Made by a program: the position numbers and the translations under genes. Below are positions 59,151 to 64,000 of a stretch of DNA of 64,000 nucleotides, one piece after another. Under the pieces are notes generated by a model. That model did no database searches and was not told the origin of the DNA. It saw nothing but the letters and a program-made list of their open reading frames with translations. The stretch comes from Trileptium ribeirensis. Lineage: Eukaryota > Nematoda > Enoplea > Enoplida > Thoracostomopsidae. The first letter of the stretch is position 1; each line of letters begins with the position of its first letter. The stretch covers positions 1 through 64,000 of the forward strand of contig JASANE010012847.1 of the NCBI GenBank assembly GCA_030248225.1, in the 5' to 3' direction.

Positions 59151-60640
59151 GTTTCATTTATAGTGAGCACCATTTCAAGTTAAAGTTAAAACTAATTTAT
59201 TGAGAATTTAAATTTCGGATACTATTGGTATCCCGGGAAACTCGATGGGATGCCAGGTGATCGCCAGAACCACAATGTTAGCGAGAGACGCATGATTGGT
59301 AAAGATTCACCAGCTTGCAGTTAAGTCCTAACAACCTAATTTCGGAAAGATGAATTATGTGGCATCTGAAGTTGGGTGTATGAGTTTAGAAATTTTTAGG
59401 AAAATACGTAGTAGGGTACCCTGTCAAATCACTGAATTCTCGATATATACAGTAATTTTTTCAGACCACGATATATTCCTCAAAACATCCGGCGGCAGTT
59501 TTTCAATATTTCCTGATACGTGAATATTTCAGCACAAAGCACATAAATATTTTATCCCCTTAGCGCATGTAATTGCTCTGGTGCAACCTAACGCAATACA
59601 ACCTAGTGCATTAACTTAGTTCGTGGCGTAGCGTGCATTTAGTAGCGTATTTCAAGTCGCACGCCTTGCTAGCAGCATTAATTGCGAGCACGTGTCGTAG
59701 CAGCTCTAACATAAACAGATCAAGCACGGAGCAGCTTCTTCAATCATAGTCAAAACTCATGAAGCAACGTGTTAAACAGACCAAAACAGGACATCGTTGA
59801 ACGGATGGGTCATGTTGAGATTATATGACATGAGCACACATTATCACCGCGACATGTGCAATGCAGATATTTTCTTTCGGTTAACTTATCAGCCTCGTCA
59901 TATATAACCAGCTTCGCAATGGCGTTGCTTGTTTTACAAGCAAAACCGTCACGATTGATTCGAAGAAACACACTTAATATTAAGGACACATTCTGAAAAT
60001 GTTGACAGGTTTATCCAAGCCGGACTACTTTCCCTACGCCCAAGGAAAAACCCATATTTTCCCTAGAAAACTGGCATAACTTTTATGAAAATGTAACCCT
60101 ACCCCACCGGTAGACCGATGCATCTTGGTGGCTCCTTACGTTCTTTACATACGGACTCGCAACTTATTTTAGCATCGAACTGGCATCTAGATCTAAATAT
60201 TCTCAATGTTTGGGTGGTTCCTTCTTACTCAATACCCACCGGTCACCCATGCGACTGAAGGGCAGCCGAAAAACATACAATCTATACAATTTTGAAAATG
60301 GAGCATTTTATGTTTCCAACTGGTCAGTAGCCCGAGAGGATCAAATAAAGTGTGTTAGTTGCCTTATTCTAAGGCAAACATACTATACAATGAGAATTGG
60401 CCGCCTAAAGGCAAAATACATAAATATATCGTCTAAAAAAATTCACGAGACAGTTACATGAAAACAAATTTGTAAACAATGTCATTTAGGCATTCTTAAA
60501 TCAAGGTTTTGTCATTCTCTACCAGTAAAACTTTTTACGTCACGAAATGCAATGTTAGGATGTTACCGGGTTGTAAGAAAGCCGCGGATAATATTATCAG
60601 GATGTCCAAATATTCTTGCCCGTCGCTAATAATTACGTAC
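59151..60640 (+). repeat. Dispersed repeat, unoccupied copy, right arm
   Basis: Mirror of 29,220-30,715. The TIR element family 2 is again absent. Confidence 0.65.
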
Positions 60641-62023
60641 TTTTAAAACCTTTAATAGTCGATAGAAGGTAATATCGGCTGTTCTTGCTGAGAGATCACT
60701 ATTGTACTACACTTGAGAGCTAAGTTTTTTGTTTTCACAAAAAGCTTTAAGAGACAATACCATCTTTTCGAGATACAGTAGCGTCGGTTCGTTTCGACTA
60801 GACAAGTTAAATTAAGCCTTGTTGTTTGAGCAAAGTGTTTTTAAGAGACAACCTCGGTTTCTACAGATATATCGGCTCGACTCAGTTCGTAGAGACATGG
60901 CTCCTTATACATAATGGCACGCTCGACTCGGCTCTTAAACATCTCACCTCTAATGCAAATAGCATGCCAAACATTAGCAAATCTCTCAGATATATCTCCA
61001 CTGGGTTAATAACTACCCCCCCTGACTCCTAAAATTTTAGTTTTTGGTCACCACAATTCTTGTAACAAAATTCATAAGTTCACAAGCTGGTGTATATGGA
61101 ATCATGTGGCACTGTTCATAATATATCGACAACTGCACACGTCATGGGCTTAAGACATCCGGTGACAACGTCCTCCGCCTTGTTAACGATCACTGTTGAA
61201 TTCGGGGCTCTGTCATCTAGCATCACAAGTATTAAAAACCAACGGAATTAGGAAGTAAATGGAAAGAATGTGAGCATTGCTATTTTTCTTCAAAAATGCA
61301 CAAAAAACCTTCATACGACTTCCCATAAAAATTGTTAAATTCAACTAATCCAAAGATGAATTATGTGCAACATAGACAAACAAATTTGATTTTGCAGAGT
61401 TGACCGGTCTTTGAAGAACTCTCCTCGCTAAACTCGTTCCGCTTTCAAAAAAACTTATGCTTCTAAAATATACTCCTCATCATGCATAGTTTCTGTTCAT
61501 TTCAAGAAAATACTTCGTTGTTCTACTGTTTTTATTTCAAGATAAATTTTTTAAACTATGCTATATGAGTGATACCCTGTGCAAGGCGCCATGCTGTGAC
61601 GTTAGTCCCCAAAATTACAAGACATCAGACGACGCAGTGCCTCACCAATAATAAAGATTGCAACAGAAATTTATGATTTATGAAGATAATTTAATAACAT
61701 AACGGTATATATAGAGAAAATGAAAACGCCCAAAAATTACTGGGCATAACAAAATGAAATATTTCTATAATGTAGCTCTAGACATGTAAACATCTCAATG
61801 TTGATGGCTTATTAGTAATAGGATAGCCAATTATCCGACCGGATACCGGATGCCGGTACATCCCTATTTATTATTTTCCTAATCTCAGCATTACAACTCT
61901 AGTATATAATCTCAGCATTACAACTCATGCATCTCACTGATCTAAAACCGGAATATACAAGTCCAGCATTGATGCATGCCCGGAAGTCGAAACTGGCATA
62001 TTTTCAAAGCAAATCACTGGTAT
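60641..62023. other. Unassigned region, right arm
   Basis: Mirror of about 27,843-29,220, with the TAGGGATG-type end near 61,860. No coding region is supported. Confidence 0.4.
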
Positions 62024-62312
62024 GGCCTGTCCGAATTCCGGGTGGGGCATATTCTTTCTCAGGGGGAATTTCAATGCTGCGCGGAATAAATGTTGCTTGA
62101 AAATGCGGCATATTTTCATGCACTTTTACTGCTTTCGCAAATATTTTCAGCTTATAAAACGTCTAGTATAAAGAAAACATCAATTTATAGAAATAATTTT
62201 TTGGATTTAGTTGAACATGGGGGTTTTGGGCAAGTGGGGGGACGGACACGGGGAAAATTTCACGAACATGCCAAGATTTTGAAAGTGGGGTCCCCCACTG
62301 TGGACAGGCCAG
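62024..62312 (-). mobile_element. TIR element (MITE-like), family 1, right arm
   Basis: GGCCTGTCC at 62,024-62,032 and GGACAGGCCAG ending 62,312. Mirror of 27,553-27,842. Confidence 0.8.
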
Positions 62313-62468
62313 AATCAACTGCCCAATCTTGAAATAATAGCGTATGTAAAGACGATATATTAACAAAAATTCACTTTGAACACTCGTGGTTTTAAAATAG
62401 AATCAAAGACCGTCTAAATCTACACTTGCGTATTTGCTGATTTCGCGATAGGCATGCAAGCCACTTAC

Positions 62469-63078
62469 GTTGGCAAATTGCGCCGCGAGTATACAATCCA
62501 AGAGTTTGGAGGTCATCTTGTAGTTGAGCGATAAATTCCGAGAGATCCGACAAATTTCGATTGAGCACCGCCAAGCGTTTCTTGTCTTTTTCAGCCTTTT
62601 TCATATTTTCGAGGCCCTCCTAAAAGCAGAATGCACGTTACATGACATTTCCTGCCGAAATGCTACCAGAAAACTTGACATAAAATTACGACTTTATATC
62701 AGAATCGTACTTTATTTATCAGCAATTAACGATAAAAATTCTTGTGTAAGTCCATAATGCTAAGCACTAAAATACTAAGAATCTGAGAAATCGTAAAAAA
62801 TTTCCATGAAAACTGAAAAAGTTATATATATAAACCGAATTTTACAAATGTTTAGATACAAAATAATGACAACTTACTTTTAATCGCATTTCTTTGCCAA
62901 GACGATTTCGTACGACTTTGATGAGAAAATAAACCTGCCGTTGTAGAGTATCATCGTCGACAATCTCTGTGTCTTCAGCGACTAAGCCATATTTATCAGT
63001 TAGCTGAAGCACGACGTCCGGGACAGGGTAGCTATTTTGATGTTGCTGCTGATGATCATGTTGTATGACGTCCATCAT
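62469..63078 (-). CDS. HR1-domain protein (PKN-like), first two exons, right arm
   Basis: Exon 1 is 62,878-63,078 and exon 2 is 62,469-62,619, with the same GT-AG boundaries and the same predicted protein over 117 residues as the left-arm copy (26,786-27,396). Introns and flanks do show substitutions and one-base indels: for example CTTAGCACAAG on the left reads as CTTACACAAG here. As in the left arm, no third exon in phase was found. The two copies point toward each other across the palindrome. Confidence 0.6.
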
Positions 63079-63205
63079 TGTGTACAGTCGTCAATCAATC
63101 GACAGCTAAAAACTTTTGTCCAGCCACAATGGTGATGCACGTGTGAAAATGAGCCAATGCAATGACGAAGAAATGGCAACAACCGAATAATGCAATTTGA
63201 ATGGC

Positions 63206-63211
63206 ATTATA
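63206..63211 (-). promoter_or_regulatory. Candidate TATA element of the right-arm HR1 gene
   Basis: Mirror of 26,653-26,658, 128 bases upstream of the ATG. Confidence 0.3.
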
Positions 63212-63399
63212 AAAGCACCACTTTCGAATACATATATATATACATAAGGGCCTAGCTGAAAGGTTTAAATATAAATCTTGGGAGGGTCAAAGGCAGTACA
63301 TTACATTATGCTAAAACTTTAAACTGATTGGCTATACCAACTAATATGTCACAAGCGAGGGTAAAACCTAGCGAGCGTGGTTTCATCCACATGCGGCCA

Positions 63400-63630
63400 T
63401 TATGCGTTTAATCGCCCAGATTGCTGACATTATTACCGATAAATTTGCAAGCTATAAAACGTCTTAGCATTAGAAATAGTGGTGATTAATGCTTAAAGAA
63501 ACATTTTCCATACTAAAAACATAAATTTTGAGAGACATAAAACTTTTGCATTTACCTGAACATGGGGTTTTGGCCGAATCCGGGACGTACATGGTGGAAA
63601 ATCTACGAACACGAACGATGATGGGGCGGG
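63400..63630 (-). mobile_element. Diverged or partial copy of TIR element family 1, right arm
   Basis: Mirror of 26,240-26,470, with more substitutions around 63,575-63,630 than its partner. Confidence 0.5.
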
Positions 63631-64000
63631 TCAGTAGAATAGTACTTAGGCTGACCAAATGGTGTTTGATACGGGCACCCTAGTGCCGAAGTTGACTTCT
63701 TGTATTCGTTGGTAAGGATGTATGCGAGTCATTGGCTAGGTCGTCTCGGGTGGTATTTTTGAATTTCTAAGATATCGTAAGATATGTTGAATCAAAAACT
63801 GAAAAAACCAACTTTGGCATAAAACCGTGATAGGCAAACTTTAGAAGAAGAAAACCAAGTAGCAAAAACCACAATTAAGATTGATTATGTACGACTGGCC
63901 ACATCCAAGAGCATGTCAGCAAAAGCTTTAAATTTTCGTAGCATTATGTAAAGAAATAAGCGGAATGTTAGCAAACTACAGTGCTTTCGCTCAACTTAAT

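Larger units (their letters stand above)
45261..64000 (-). repeat. Right arm of giant inverted repeat (palindrome); continues past window
   Basis: Reverse complement of 25,872-44,540, about 70 bases longer in net. The match is still perfect at the last base of the window (GTTGAGCGAAAGC and its complement), so the outer end is not seen. Confidence 0.97.

Overview
Eukaryotic, AT-rich, repeat-dominated DNA, almost certainly from an invertebrate animal genome. Evidence: GT-AG split coding exons, TATA-type promoters, a CR1/Jockey-like non-LTR retrotransposon, a Penelope-like element with a GIY-YIG tail, short TIR elements, and a protein-primed family B DNA polymerase of the adintovirus/Polinton (Maverick)-related kind. 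The phylum cannot be fixed from what is visible.

Layout. (1) 1-5,250: a nearly complete, undisrupted polymerase gene (minus strand, open at the left edge), transcribed away from a TATA-preceded small basic ORF (4,696-5,052). (2) 5,050-13,700: mostly non-coding, with a ~38-bp minisatellite (~9,545-9,715), GC-rich islands, a 150-bp direct repeat pair and a perfect 10-bp hairpin. (3) 13,740-18,315: two degenerate copies of a CR1/Jockey-like reverse transcriptase, in opposite orientations. (4) 18,990-24,060: three diverged copies of a ~1.3-1.5-kb tandem unit carrying a recurrent CAGCC(G/A)TYCGGGG-type motif, interrupted by a tRNA-like sequence and a short TIR element. (5) 24,240-25,750: A-rich strand with an unrecognised 237-codon ORF. 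(6) about 25,872-64,000: a giant near-perfect inverted repeat. Arms of at least 18.7 kb (25,872-44,540 and 45,261-64,000) are separated by a 720-bp spacer, and the outer end of the right arm is beyond the window.

Each palindrome arm, from outside to inside, contains: the first two exons of an HR1-domain gene (PKN-like), a ~290-bp TIR element, a dispersed repeat, four ~1.1-kb TIR units joined through (TA)n (three one way, one inverted), the 3' end of a Penelope-like element, unassigned sequence, an inverted copy of the earlier dispersed repeat now carrying a 475-bp element with perfect 15-bp TIRs, and a ~183-bp tandem array. The arms differ by scattered substitutions and small indels and by a few replaced patches. 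Either a real large palindrome or a fold-back read/assembly artefact could explain this, and the sequence alone cannot decide. Apart from the polymerase, the small ORF beside it and the HR1 exons, I see no convincing intact host gene.
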